Of a stretch of 7,437 nucleotides of DNA, positions 1-6,068 are shown in pieces (positions within the stretch are counted from its first letter, which is position 1; the number at the start of each line of letters is the position of its first letter). A program made the position numbers and the translations under genes. The stretch is from Prevotellaceae bacterium (lineage in GTDB: Bacteria; Bacteroidota; Bacteroidia; Bacteroidales; UBA932): positions 1 through 7,437 of the forward strand of contig JAISRS010000458.1 of assembly GCA_031273485.1 (NCBI GenBank), written 5' to 3'. A model generated the notes under the pieces. It saw only the letters and a program-made list of their open reading frames with translations, searched no databases and was not told the DNA's origin.

Positions 1-204
1 GAAATATTAAAACACGATAAACTTAAAGATTTAAAGATAAATCAGGAAGAACTGACGGCTCTCTTAATCGAAGAAATCTCGGAACGCTACTATTACGAGG
101 AAGGCAGAATAAAAGCATCACTAAAAAAAGACAAACAATTTGATGAAGCATGTAATATCCTCAATAATACTATAAAATATCAAAATTTGCTTTCGCCGCT
201 GTAA
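1..204 (+). CDS. C-terminal end of a probable S41 family C-terminal processing peptidase (partial)
   Basis: Frame 1 is open from the first base to a TAA at 202-204, giving 67 residues of a gene whose start lies outside the window. The fragment is helical and charged, with a run ERYYYEEGRI in its middle and the end KYQNLLSPL. From memory of the family, Bacteroidota S41 (Ctp/Prc-like) periplasmic proteases end in a helical domain with a similar 'RYYY-x-x-G-x-I-x-x-x-L' segment followed by 'A-x-x-x-L-x-x-x-x-K-Y-x-x-x-L'. No catalytic residue falls in the visible part, so the call rests only on this tail. A different protein with a helical C-terminus remains possible. No T-rich hairpin follows the stop codon. 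Confidence 0.55.
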   Translation, partial: EILKHDKLKDLKINQEELTALLIEEISERYYYEEGRIKASLKKDKQFDEACNILNNTIKYQNLLSPL

Positions 205-227
205 CGCCGGTTTAAGGAGTTTAAAGT

Positions 228-243
228 TCTGCGCAAGCGCAGA
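228..243. repeat. Short perfect palindrome, TCTGCGC-AA-GCGCAGA
   Basis: Seven bases are inverted around two central A residues; as a hairpin it would be a 6-bp stem with a CAAG loop. It starts 23 bases after the stop codon of the leftmost gene. No T-run follows, so it does not look like an intrinsic terminator. It may be part of a dispersed repetitive palindrome, which this window alone cannot show. Confidence 0.5.
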
Positions 244-339
244 GTTCATCTACGTGGAAGCCTGCCATTCTTAGCATCTTATTCCCGAAATTGATGTACT
301 TTTTGGCAGAATATTCAATTAAGATTGTTGTTGTTTTAA

Positions 340-373
340 CGCAAAGGGCGCAAAGAATCCGCAAAAGGCAAAG
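340..373. repeat. Imperfect short direct repeats, CGCAAAG type
   Basis: CGCAAAG occurs at 340-346 and 349-355, a looser CGCAAAAG at 360-367 and GGCAAAG at 367-373. From memory, similar degenerate stretches recur between genes in several Bacteroidota genomes, with no known function. The copy count here is too low to call it more than a repeat remnant. Confidence 0.45.
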
Positions 374-514
374 CATCTTCTTTACAAAGCGACAATTTGA
401 AACGTAAGTTCGACGCAGTCAGGTACACCCTTTTTAGCTCCGGCTTGTCCAGTTTGAGAGTTGTCCGGTCATAATTCATAAGGCTTGATATTCTAATAAT
501 TACATTAAATATTC

Positions 515-543
515 TTGTAAATTCTCAAAACAGACTATATTTG
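515..543 (+). promoter_or_regulatory. Bacteroidota-type promoter upstream of cutC
   Basis: TTG at 515-517, an 18-base spacer and TATATTTG at 536-543 match the -33/-7 promoter of the phylum (TTG and TAnnTTTG). Transcription should start about 7 bases beyond, leaving a leader of roughly 55-60 bases before the cutC ATG at 608. It probably drives cutC and the permease behind it. Confidence 0.65.
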
Positions 544-607
544 CCCCCGATAAAAACGAAAATTTTAGTGAAATTATGCAGTATTACAGAAAAAAAAATG
601 AGGAATT

Positions 608-1360
608 ATGAATTATAAAATTGAGGTTTGTACCAATTCCGTACAGTCGGCTATTGAGGCGGAAAAAGGAGGCGCATCAAGAATTGAATTGTGTGACAAT
701 CTATTTGAAGGAGGAACAACTCCAAGCGCTGCAACTATAGAATTATCGTGCAGATTAGTGAAAATTCCCGTATATGTTATCATTCGACCAAGAGGCGGCG
801 ACTTTCTGTATTCCGACCTCGAATACGAAATAATGAAAAGAGATATTGCGTTGGCAAAAAAATACGGAGCCTCCGGCGTAGTTTCAGGCATCCTTCTACC
901 CGACGGATCGGTGGACAAACGCAGAACAACAGAGTTAGTGCAAATTGCAAAAGACTTGAATATGGGAGTTACATTTCATCGAGCGTTCGATATGACAAAC
1001 AATCCCCATAAGGCATTAGAAACCATAATAGAAACCGGATGCGAGCGAATACTCACTTCGGGAGGAGAAAATAAGGCTATTGAAGGCAAAGCATTAATAA
1101 AAGAATTGGTTATTGCGGCAAACAATAGAATATCCATAATGGCGGGAAGCGGAATAAATCCTTCAAACGTCTTGGATTTAGTGAAATACACCGGCATAAA
1201 AGAAATACACATGTCAGGCAAACGCCGAATTGCAGGAGGTATGAAATACAAAAATCCAAGAATCAACATGGGCGGACTTCCGGGAATACCGGAATATGAG
1301 ATAGATATAACTCATGCGGAAACCATTAGTAAAGTCGCAGATATTATTTCCGTTATATAA
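608..1360 (+). CDS. cutC: CutC family protein (copper homeostasis protein CutC)
   Basis: The 250 residues match CutC along their length: the start 'KIEVCTNSVQSA', 'GGASRIELCDNL-EGGTTPS' at 21-40, 'IIRPRGGDFLYSD' at 58-70, 'VTFHRAFDM' at 121-129, 'RILTSGG' at 147-153, 'IMAGSGI' at 177-183 and the closing 'MGG' near 221. This is the full length of a TIM-barrel CutC. The family was linked to copper tolerance through E. coli mutants, but its biochemical role is disputed and the protein is probably cytoplasmic; no signal peptide is present. The ATG at 608 follows a weak AGGA at 601-604, and the conserved N-terminus begins right there. An ATG at 598 is out of frame. A permease gene follows after 8 bases, so the two are probably co-transcribed. 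Copper response cannot be judged from the sequence. Confidence 0.93.
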   Translation: MNYKIEVCTNSVQSAIEAEKGGASRIELCDNLFEGGTTPSAATIELSCRLVKIPVYVIIRPRGGDFLYSDLEYEIMKRDIALAKKYGASGVVSGILLPDGSVDKRRTTELVQIAKDLNMGVTFHRAFDMTNNPHKALETIIETGCERILTSGGENKAIEGKALIKELVIAANNRISIMAGSGINPSNVLDLVKYTGIKEIHMSGKRRIAGGMKYKNPRINMGGLPGIPEYEIDITHAETISKVADIISVI

Positions 1361-1368
1361 TTTGGAAT

Positions 1369-2565
1369 ATGTTAAAAAAACTTTTAAAACAAAATCTCAG
1401 CATCCCCCAGTTATTGGGCTATTCTTTCACCGCACTTGTGGGGATGAGCATCATATTTACGGCATTTAGTTTTTCGATGGACATTCGTCCGCTATTTTCG
1501 TCAAGTACCGGACTGTTCAAAAATGAATATATGATTGTAACAAAAAAAGTATCACTACTTTCGGCAATCAATTCCCAAAGTACCGTATTTACGGATACCG
1601 AAATTCAAGAAATAGAATCACAGGATTTTACCAAATCCCTGTCATATTTCACACCCTGTCAATACAGCGTATTTGCATATATAGAATCTTCCGGAAAAAT
1701 TCCGTCATTCTCAACAGAAATGTTTTTTGAATCCGTACCCGACCACCTCCTTGACGGAGCAGGCGACGACTGGCAATGGAATGAAACAGACAAATTTATA
1801 CCTGTGATTATACCACGCGATTATTTAGCATTATATAATTTCGGCTTTGCAGGAAGTAGAGGATTGCCACAGATATCGGAAAATATAGTTAAAACGGTTA
1901 ATTTTAAAGTATTGATACAAAATCAAAGTAAACGTGAAACATTCACCGGTCGCATCGCAGGATTTTCGGATTACCTTAATACAATCTTAGTTCCACAGGA
2001 TTTTATGGACTGGGCAAACAAAAATTTCGGAAATAATAAACCCGCAAAAAAATCCAAACTGATAATTACAGTAAAAAATCCGGCAGATCCGCAAACGGCA
2101 GAATTTTTTTCATCCAAAAATTACGATGTAAAAGAAAATAAAGGAGAACAAGGGAAATTATCCTATTTTTTAAAACTAATCATAATAATAATCTCCGTTG
2201 TGGGACTGCTTATTCTACTTCCGGCAATGGGATTGATGTTTTTAAGCATAAATTTACTGATATATAAGAACAGAAAAACTTTGGGAAACCTGATACTTTT
2301 GGGATTTTCACGCAAAGAATTGGCAAAACCATACAATATTCTTGTTTTTATTTTAAATATTTCGATAGGAATAATTTCTTTCGCTATCGCTATAGTATCA
2401 AGGGAAATATACATGTCGGAGCTAAAAATTTTGAACATAGAAAACAACAATATCGACATAAATACAATATTTTTTGTTTTACTATTCATATTATTTGTTA
2501 CCTTTGCGGATATTTTTTGGATATATAAAAAAATAAACAAAATAGCGCCCCCGGAAAAGGGCTAA
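1369..2565 (+). CDS. FtsX/MacB-type ABC transporter permease-like membrane protein, no adjacent ATPase
   Basis: This 398-residue protein has the layout of FtsX/MacB permeases: one membrane helix near 16-37, a large extracytoplasmic domain (about 38-265), then three helices near 267-298, 321-344 and 365-386. Between the second and third helices lies 'YKNRKTLGNLILLGFSRKEL' (299-318), which resembles the cytoplasmic loop by which such permeases contact their ATPase. Family members work with an ATP-binding subunit to move lipids, lipoproteins or peptides, or to pass a mechanical signal to the periplasm. No ATPase gene lies in the window, so the partner must be encoded elsewhere or the protein acts differently; the substrate is unknown. 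Eight bases separate it from cutC, suggesting one operon. The C-terminal tail KIAPPEKG is cytoplasmic by this model. A general family call is fairly safe, a specific function is not. Confidence 0.7.
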   Translation: MLKKLLKQNLSIPQLLGYSFTALVGMSIIFTAFSFSMDIRPLFSSSTGLFKNEYMIVTKKVSLLSAINSQSTVFTDTEIQEIESQDFTKSLSYFTPCQYSVFAYIESSGKIPSFSTEMFFESVPDHLLDGAGDDWQWNETDKFIPVIIPRDYLALYNFGFAGSRGLPQISENIVKTVNFKVLIQNQSKRETFTGRIAGFSDYLNTILVPQDFMDWANKNFGNNKPAKKSKLIITVKNPADPQTAEFFSSKNYDVKENKGEQGKLSYFLKLIIIIISVVGLLILLPAMGLMFLSINLLIYKNRKTLGNLILLGFSRKELAKPYNILVFILNISIGIISFAIAIVSREIYMSELKILNIENNNIDINTIFFVLLFILFVTFADIFWIYKKINKIAPPEKG

Positions 2566-2620
2566 GTAAAAATGAAAATATTAAAAAGTGATGAAAATGA
2601 ACAAAAATAAAATAAAATTT

Positions 2621-2649
2621 TTGTGAAAAATAAAATAGTATTAATTTAG
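2621..2649 (+). promoter_or_regulatory. Probable promoter of the tRNA-Ser gene
   Basis: TTG at 2621-2623, an 18-base spacer and TAATTTAG at 2642-2649 match the Bacteroidota TTG/TAnnTTTG pattern at all but one position of the -7 box. The spacing equals that of the cutC promoter. Transcription would begin near 2656, about 35 bases before the tRNA. Confidence 0.45.
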
Positions 2650-2690
2650 CGGCTCTGTTTTGCGACTAAAACAAGTTAAAAAAGCAATAA

Positions 2691-2778
2691 GGAGAAATGG
2701 CCGAGTGGACGAAGGCGCGCGCCTGGAAAGTGCGTATACTCCAAAAGGGTATCAAGGGTTCGAATCCCTTTTTCTCCG
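2691..2778 (+). tRNA. tRNA-Ser, anticodon GGA
   Basis: The 88 bases fold as a class II tRNA. The acceptor stem is GGAGAAA (2691-2697) with TTTCTCC (2771-2777), and G at 2778 is the discriminator. The D arm uses GCC/GGC. The anticodon stem CGCGC/GTGCG encloses CTGGAAA, placing GGA at 2725-2727, which reads UCC and UCU. A long variable arm (TACTC with GGGTA around CAAAA), typical of tRNA-Ser, precedes the T arm AAGGG/CCCTT with loop TTCGAAT. The 3' CCA is not encoded, as only CA follows the discriminator, so it must be added by the nucleotidyltransferase. The gene stands alone between the permease and exbB. Confidence 0.96.
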
Positions 2779-2898
2779 CAGAGATAATGAATTAAAAAGA
2801 AAATATATATAATGGAATATGTATAATAAATGTGAAAAATTAAAAATAATTATTAATAAAACAATCTTTAAAAAAAATTTTAAAAAAACAAGCAAGCC

Positions 2899-3621
2899 AT
2901 GAGAAAAATTTTAAAGTTTTCAGCAGCGTTTACAACATTCCTCGCTTATGCAGGTTATGTTTCGGCACAAGAAGTGGGGCAAGAAGTACCCCTTCATCAA
3001 CAATTGAAGATACAATTTATAGACGGGGGACCTACGTTTATGACCCCTATTATATTGTGTCTGGTTTTAGGTTTAGCATTTTGTATTGAGCGTATAATAT
3101 ACCTCAATCTGGCAACAACCAGTACTAAAAAATTATTAGCAGCAGTAGAAAACGCCTTAGACAGCGGAGGAATAGAAGCCGCTAAAGACGTTTGTAGAAA
3201 TACAAAAGGTCCTGTTGCAAGTATTTTTTATCAAGGATTGGAACGTAGCGAAGAAGGATTGGATATGGTTGAAAAATCCGTTGTTTCGTACGGCTCGGTT
3301 CAAATGGGACAATTGGAAACCAATCTTCCTTGGATAGCACTGTTCATCGCATTAGCGCCCTCTTTGGGATTCCTTGGAACAGTTATCGGTATGGTAATGG
3401 CTTTCGATGACATTCAGAAAGCAGGAACAATGTCGCCCTCAATTGTGGCGGGAGGTATGAAAGTCGCCCTGATAACAACGGTGACCGGTCTTATTGTTGC
3501 AATTATCCTTCAGATTTTTTATAACTACATCATTTCCAAAATAGATGGTATAGTAAATTCTATGGAAGACGCTTCGATATCTTTTGTAGATATTTTGATG
3601 AAATACAACTCAAAAAAATAA
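2899..3621 (+). CDS. exbB: ExbB/TolQ/MotA family proton channel subunit
   Basis: This is the channel-forming subunit of the inner-membrane motor that uses proton-motive force to energise TonB. The 240 residues contain the family signature 'APSLGFLGTVIGMVMAF' at 153-169, with Thr161 at the place of the channel threonine of TM2, and a third helix 'GGMKVALITTVTGLIVAI' (185-202) with threonines at 193-194. TM1 covers about 46-66, TM2 143-166 and TM3 188-209. Residues 1-23 (MRKIL...VSA) look like a signal peptide cleavable before Gln24, which would put the mature N-terminus in the periplasm, as expected for ExbB. The ATG at 2899 has no Shine-Dalgarno sequence. It heads a tight cluster with the next gene 6 bases away. 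I found no promoter of the usual pattern in the very AT-rich 120 bases upstream, and no TTG at all there. Confidence 0.93.
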   Translation: MRKILKFSAAFTTFLAYAGYVSAQEVGQEVPLHQQLKIQFIDGGPTFMTPIILCLVLGLAFCIERIIYLNLATTSTKKLLAAVENALDSGGIEAAKDVCRNTKGPVASIFYQGLERSEEGLDMVEKSVVSYGSVQMGQLETNLPWIALFIALAPSLGFLGTVIGMVMAFDDIQKAGTMSPSIVAGGMKVALITTVTGLIVAIILQIFYNYIISKIDGIVNSMEDASISFVDILMKYNSKK

Positions 3622-3627
3622 GATACC

Positions 3628-4086
3628 ATGTGGAAAGCAAGTAAATATATAAATATTCTGCTTTGGGTTTTGGCTATTATTTCCGTTGTATTATGCGGAT
3701 ATGTGTTTGTAAAATGCGGGAATTTAAGCGCTGTTTCTCAAAGAGAAGAAATGGTGAGCGTCATAAACCCAATATTTGTATGGTCTTATATTTTGGTGGG
3801 TATTACAGCATTATTGGCAATACTTCTGCCTGTACCACAAGTTATTAAAAGCCCCAAATCGGCTTTAGGCATCTTTGTAGGTCTGGTAGGACTCGCAATA
3901 GTTATAGTGCTGTCGATTCTCTTCGCAAATGGAGATCAGCTACCATTCACTCCGGGTCATGATCCTGTTAGTGAAAGTACTATAAAGTTTGCAGATATGA
4001 ACATTATCAGTATATATATCATTTTGGGAGCAGCAATACTTGTAACCCTGGTAACAAGCGTTGTGAATATAATAAAACAAAAATAA
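3628..4086 (+). CDS. Four-helix membrane protein of unknown function in the exbB-exbD cluster
   Basis: This 152-residue protein has no domain I can name. It shows four hydrophobic stretches near 8-28, 48-70, 79-100 and 126-148, joined by short loops, with periplasm-type loops around 30-47 and 101-125 if both ends are cytoplasmic. Positive residues next to the helix ends (KASK at 3-6, KSPK at 74-77, the terminal KQK) fit that topology. It lies 6 bases after exbB and 6 before exbD, so it is almost certainly made together with the motor. From memory, an equivalent small membrane protein occupies this place in other Bacteroidales exb loci, which argues for an accessory motor part or assembly factor. 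That role is inferred from position only. No Shine-Dalgarno sequence is visible. Confidence 0.75.
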   Translation: MWKASKYINILLWVLAIISVVLCGYVFVKCGNLSAVSQREEMVSVINPIFVWSYILVGITALLAILLPVPQVIKSPKSALGIFVGLVGLAIVIVLSILFANGDQLPFTPGHDPVSESTIKFADMNIISIYIILGAAILVTLVTSVVNIIKQK

Positions 4087-4092
4087 ATTAAA

Positions 4093-4674
4093 ATGGCAAA
4101 AAGATCAACACCGGAATTAAGTACTAGTTCTATGGCTGATATTGCTTTTTTGCTCCTGACATTTTTTCTGTTAACAACAACAATGGATCAAAATATCGGT
4201 ATGCCTCGTCGCTTACCTCCAATGCTTGAAGAACAACAAGATGTTGATATCAACAAGCGGAATATTTTGCAAGTGCATGTCAATAGTTATGACCGTCTGC
4301 TTGTTAATGGGAAACCAATGGAAGTCATTTTGTTGAAAGACGAAGTTAAAACATTTATCCAGAACCCGAACAACGATGCGGATAAACCCGAAAAGGAAAC
4401 AAAAGACATCGCAGGTTTGGGAAGTATGAGTGTGAGCAAAGGAGTAGTTTCCTTACAAACCGATAGAGGGACAAGTTATAAAATATATATGGCTGTTCAA
4501 AATGAAATAATGAAGGCTTATTCTGAACTTCGTGAAGAATTTTCGGTATCAAGATTCAATAATCCTTTAACAAAACTCACAGAAGAACAGTTGGATGCGG
4601 TAAGAAGCGTTTACCCTCTCAATATATCGGAAGCCGAACCGAGAGATGCAACAGCAAAAAAGAAAAAGAAATAG
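4093..4674 (+). CDS. exbD: ExbD/TolR family motor protein, first copy (long form)
   Basis: ExbD is the single-helix partner that sits in the ExbB pore and couples proton flow to TonB. 'SSMADIAFLLLTFFLLTTTMD' at 12-32 is the family's membrane segment, with the essential aspartate at Asp16. A periplasmic domain follows; 'VVSLQTDRGTSYKIYMAVQNEI' at 118-139 matches its conserved second half. At 193 residues it is longer than the usual 140 or so. The extra length is a hydrophilic insert around 91-117 (rich in N, D, K, E) and a C-terminal extension ending in six lysines. It lies 6 bases after the small membrane protein and 12 before a second, quite different exbD. The stop codon overlaps the next gene's Shine-Dalgarno sequence. 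Assignment to the family is safe; which ExbD does what is not known. Confidence 0.92.
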   Translation: MAKRSTPELSTSSMADIAFLLLTFFLLTTTMDQNIGMPRRLPPMLEEQQDVDINKRNILQVHVNSYDRLLVNGKPMEVILLKDEVKTFIQNPNNDADKPEKETKDIAGLGSMSVSKGVVSLQTDRGTSYKIYMAVQNEIMKAYSELREEFSVSRFNNPLTKLTEEQLDAVRSVYPLNISEAEPRDATAKKKKK

Positions 4675-4678
4675 GAGG
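4673..4678 (+). promoter_or_regulatory. Strong Shine-Dalgarno sequence of the second exbD
   Basis: AGGAGG lies 8 bases before the ATG at 4687 and overlaps the TAG stop of the first exbD (4672-4674). The other genes of the cluster have no such site, as is usual in this phylum. It supports the chosen start and suggests translation tuned separately or by re-initiation. Confidence 0.6.
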
Positions 4679-4686
4679 ATAGTTAT

Positions 4687-5151
4687 ATGAAATTGGTAAA
4701 GAAAAAGAAAAGAGTCGCAGGATCATATTCATCCAGTTCTATGTCGGATATCGTATTTATGTTGCTCTTCTTCTTCATGGTTACAACCACTATGAGGGAT
4801 GAAGAAATTATGGTTAAAATTAAACTCCCCGAAGCTACCGAAATAGCAAAGTTAGAGCGTAAAGACCTTACTTGTTATATTAACATCGGCACGCCGCAGG
4901 ATGCATTGCAAAAGAACTATGGTACGGATACCCGTATGCAATTGAATGATAAATTCAGTACAGTGAATGATATACGTGATTTTGTTGCAGCCAAACGGGA
5001 ACAATTAAGCGAAGCCGACAGAATACAACTCACTGTTGCGTTCAAAATCGACGAACAAACAAGAATGGGTATCGTAACAGATGTTAAACAAGAGTTGAGA
5101 AGATGTCAGGCTTTGAAAATTAATTATTTGGCTCTTAAGCCCGTTGATTAA
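4687..5151 (+). CDS. exbD: ExbD/TolR family motor protein, second copy (short form)
   Basis: A second ExbD of 154 residues. A basic N-terminus (KLVKKKKR) precedes 'SSSSMSDIVFMLLFFFMVTTT' at 15-35, the membrane segment with the essential aspartate at Asp21. The periplasmic domain follows (about 40-154), with 'IMVKIKLPEATE' after the helix and a TolR-like end 'RRCQALKINYLALKP'. Outside the membrane segment it resembles the first ExbD little, so this is not a recent duplication. Two ExbD chains occupy one ExbB pentamer in the known E. coli structure, so the two proteins could form a heterodimer here; that is inference. It is the last gene of the tight cluster; the next gene, tonB, starts 104 bases on with its own promoter-like site. 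No terminator is visible behind it. Confidence 0.92.
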   Translation: MKLVKKKKRVAGSYSSSSMSDIVFMLLFFFMVTTTMRDEEIMVKIKLPEATEIAKLERKDLTCYINIGTPQDALQKNYGTDTRMQLNDKFSTVNDIRDFVAAKREQLSEADRIQLTVAFKIDEQTRMGIVTDVKQELRRCQALKINYLALKPVD

Positions 5152-5172
5152 AATTATATTATTTTATGTATT

Positions 5173-5190
5173 TTGGCACAGTATTTGACA
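5173..5190 (+). promoter_or_regulatory. Sigma-54-type promoter of the first tonB
   Basis: TTGGCACAGTATTTGACA matches the -24/-12 pattern (TTGGCAC and TTGC) with GG at 5175-5176, exactly ten bases, then GA at 5187-5188 instead of GC. The same architecture stands before the second tonB. Transcription would start near 5200, leaving a leader of about 56 bases. No rpoN or activator gene is in the window, so use of sigma-54 is inferred. Confidence 0.55.
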
Positions 5191-5255
5191 TATAGAACAT
5201 CGTCAGGTTACCAAGACAAAATAGAAATAAAATTTAAATTAAAATGTAAATAATT

Positions 5256-5972
5256 ATGGAATTAAAGAAAACTTCAAAAGCAGATCTTCAAAACAAAAAG
5301 TTTTTGTTTTTTGAAATCGCATTAAGTGTGTCTTTGTTGGCTGTTTTAGTCGCTTTCGAATGGACTTCGAAAGAAAAAACAGACGCACTTCTTGTGCAAC
5401 AACGTCAGGAAATTATTGAAGAAGAAGAAGCTGTGCCAATCACACAGCAGGAACCGCCCCCTCCACAGGAAATTCCTCAAATTCCCCAGATTCCCGAAGA
5501 AATCAACATCGTGGAAGACGATGTGGAAATAGCATCAAACATTGATTTCTCGGAATCCGAAACAAATAACAACCTTTTTCAGGATTTAAAATATGTTGAA
5601 AAGGCTGCTAAAAAGGAAATAGAAGACGAAGAAGAAGTGGAAGAAACAATCCCGTTTGCGATTGTGGAAAATAAACCGAAGTTTCAAGGTAAGGATGCCG
5701 AATCTTTTAGAGATTGGATTTTAGACCAGATAGGCGGATATCCGCAAGTGGCTCAGGAAAATAATATTACCGGAGTCGTGTATGTTTCGTTTGTAGTAAA
5801 TACAGACGGTTCGCTTTCGGACATAAAATCCACAAGAAAAGTTGACCCGATATTGTCGGATGTAGTTCTTGCCGCAGTAAAGAAGTCGCCTAAATGGACT
5901 CCCGGCAGTCAGCAAAATAAACCGGTGAAAGTTCCTTATGTGCTTCCTATTGTGTTCAAACTGCAAAATTAA
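5256..5972 (+). CDS. tonB: Energy transducer TonB, first copy
   Basis: TonB carries energy from the ExbB/ExbD motor across the periplasm to outer-membrane TonB-dependent transporters. The 238 residues show a basic cytoplasmic start, one membrane anchor at about 16-36 ending in FEW, a periplasmic spacer with an acidic IIEEEE (53-58), a proline-rich stretch with PPPP at 67-70 and QIPQIP at 75-80, a very acidic patch (121-130), and a TonB C-terminal domain from about 140 to 238. That domain has 'GVVYVSFVVNTDGSLSDI' and 'SPKWTPGSQQNKPVKVPYVL'. The anchor lacks the histidine of the E. coli anchor and carries Glu20 instead. The ATG at 5256 has no Shine-Dalgarno sequence, but the start is conserved in the second copy. 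It follows the motor cluster, so it is its natural client. A terminator lies behind it, before tadA. Confidence 0.93.
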   Translation: MELKKTSKADLQNKKFLFFEIALSVSLLAVLVAFEWTSKEKTDALLVQQRQEIIEEEEAVPITQQEPPPPQEIPQIPQIPEEINIVEDDVEIASNIDFSESETNNNLFQDLKYVEKAAKKEIEDEEEVEETIPFAIVENKPKFQGKDAESFRDWILDQIGGYPQVAQENNITGVVYVSFVVNTDGSLSDIKSTRKVDPILSDVVLAAVKKSPKWTPGSQQNKPVKVPYVLPIVFKLQN

Positions 5973-6015
5973 ATTTTGTATAGATTTTTAGGATTTAGAT
6001 TTAGATAATTTTTGT

Positions 6016-6054
6016 AAATGGTCTTTGGGATTTATTTCTGAAGACCATTTTTTT
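6016..6054 (+). terminator. Rho-independent-like terminator after the first tonB
   Basis: AAATGGTCTT (6016-6025) and AAGACCATTT (6041-6050) form a perfect 10-bp stem around a 15-base loop, followed by four more T (seven T in a row counting the stem end). The stem is A/T-rich, as is usual in AT-rich Bacteroidota. tadA starts 14 bases later. The left arm recurs after the second tonB. Confidence 0.7.
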
Positions 6055-6068
6055 AACGCCTATTAATT

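Larger units (their letters stand above)
205..607. other. 403-base gap with a G+C-richer left part; no convincing gene
   Basis: By hand count, positions 201-480 are about 42% G+C and 481-600 about 26%; the gap before exbB is near 14%. The left part therefore does not look like ordinary spacer of this genome. It contains a short palindrome (228-243) and CGCAAAG-type repeats (340-373). On the - strand two overlapping short frames are open: 479 to 336 (47 codons from ATG) and 376 to 221 (51 codons from ATG), in different frames. I recognise neither peptide. The right part holds the cutC promoter. It could be a decayed gene or a dispersed intergenic repeat. Confidence 0.4.
5171..6054 (+). repeat. 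Duplicated tonB cassette, unit 1 (promoter, tonB, terminator)
   Basis: This stretch corresponds to 6577-7437. Shared parts are the sigma-54-like site, a leader with 'GTCAGGT' and 'TTAAAATGTAA', the ATG context, the ends of the open reading frame, and downstream 'TGTATAGAT' plus the terminator arm. The two ATGs are 1397 bases apart. tadA lies between the units and is not part of the repeat. The units have diverged considerably in DNA, so this is an old duplication. Confidence 0.8.

Noticed and set aside
301..314. TTTTGGCAGAATAT as a third sigma-54 site
   Set aside because: The base pair ten positions after GG is AA, not GC or GA, and no gene follows at a sensible distance.
336..479. Small minus-strand gene of 47 codons
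   Set aside because: Not recognised, no promoter or ribosome-binding site seen, and it ends in the CGCAAAG repeats. Kept as a finding about the region, not as a gene.
613..918. Minus-strand open frame of 101 codons
   Set aside because: It lies wholly inside cutC, which is recognised over its full length; it is an antisense shadow without family features.
976..1269. Minus-strand open frame of 97 codons inside cutC
   Set aside because: Same reason: antisense to a well-supported gene, with no start signal of its own.
2163..2540. Minus-strand open frame of 125 codons
   Set aside because: Antisense to the membrane helices of the permease; its apparent hydrophobicity mirrors the AT-rich codons of the real gene.
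2546..2575. GCCC...GGGC hairpin at the end of the permease gene as a terminator
   Set aside because: The stem is only about four pairs, lies within the coding end and has no T-run after it.
2655..2662. CTGTTTTG as the -7 box of the tRNA promoter
   Set aside because: It lacks the TA and would sit 31 bases from the TTG at 2621; TAATTTAG at 2642-2649 fits better.
6007..6014. AATTTTTG as a -7 box for tadA
   Set aside because: The nearest upstream TTG (5976-5978) is 28 bases away, not about 18, and a transcript would run straight into the terminator hairpin.
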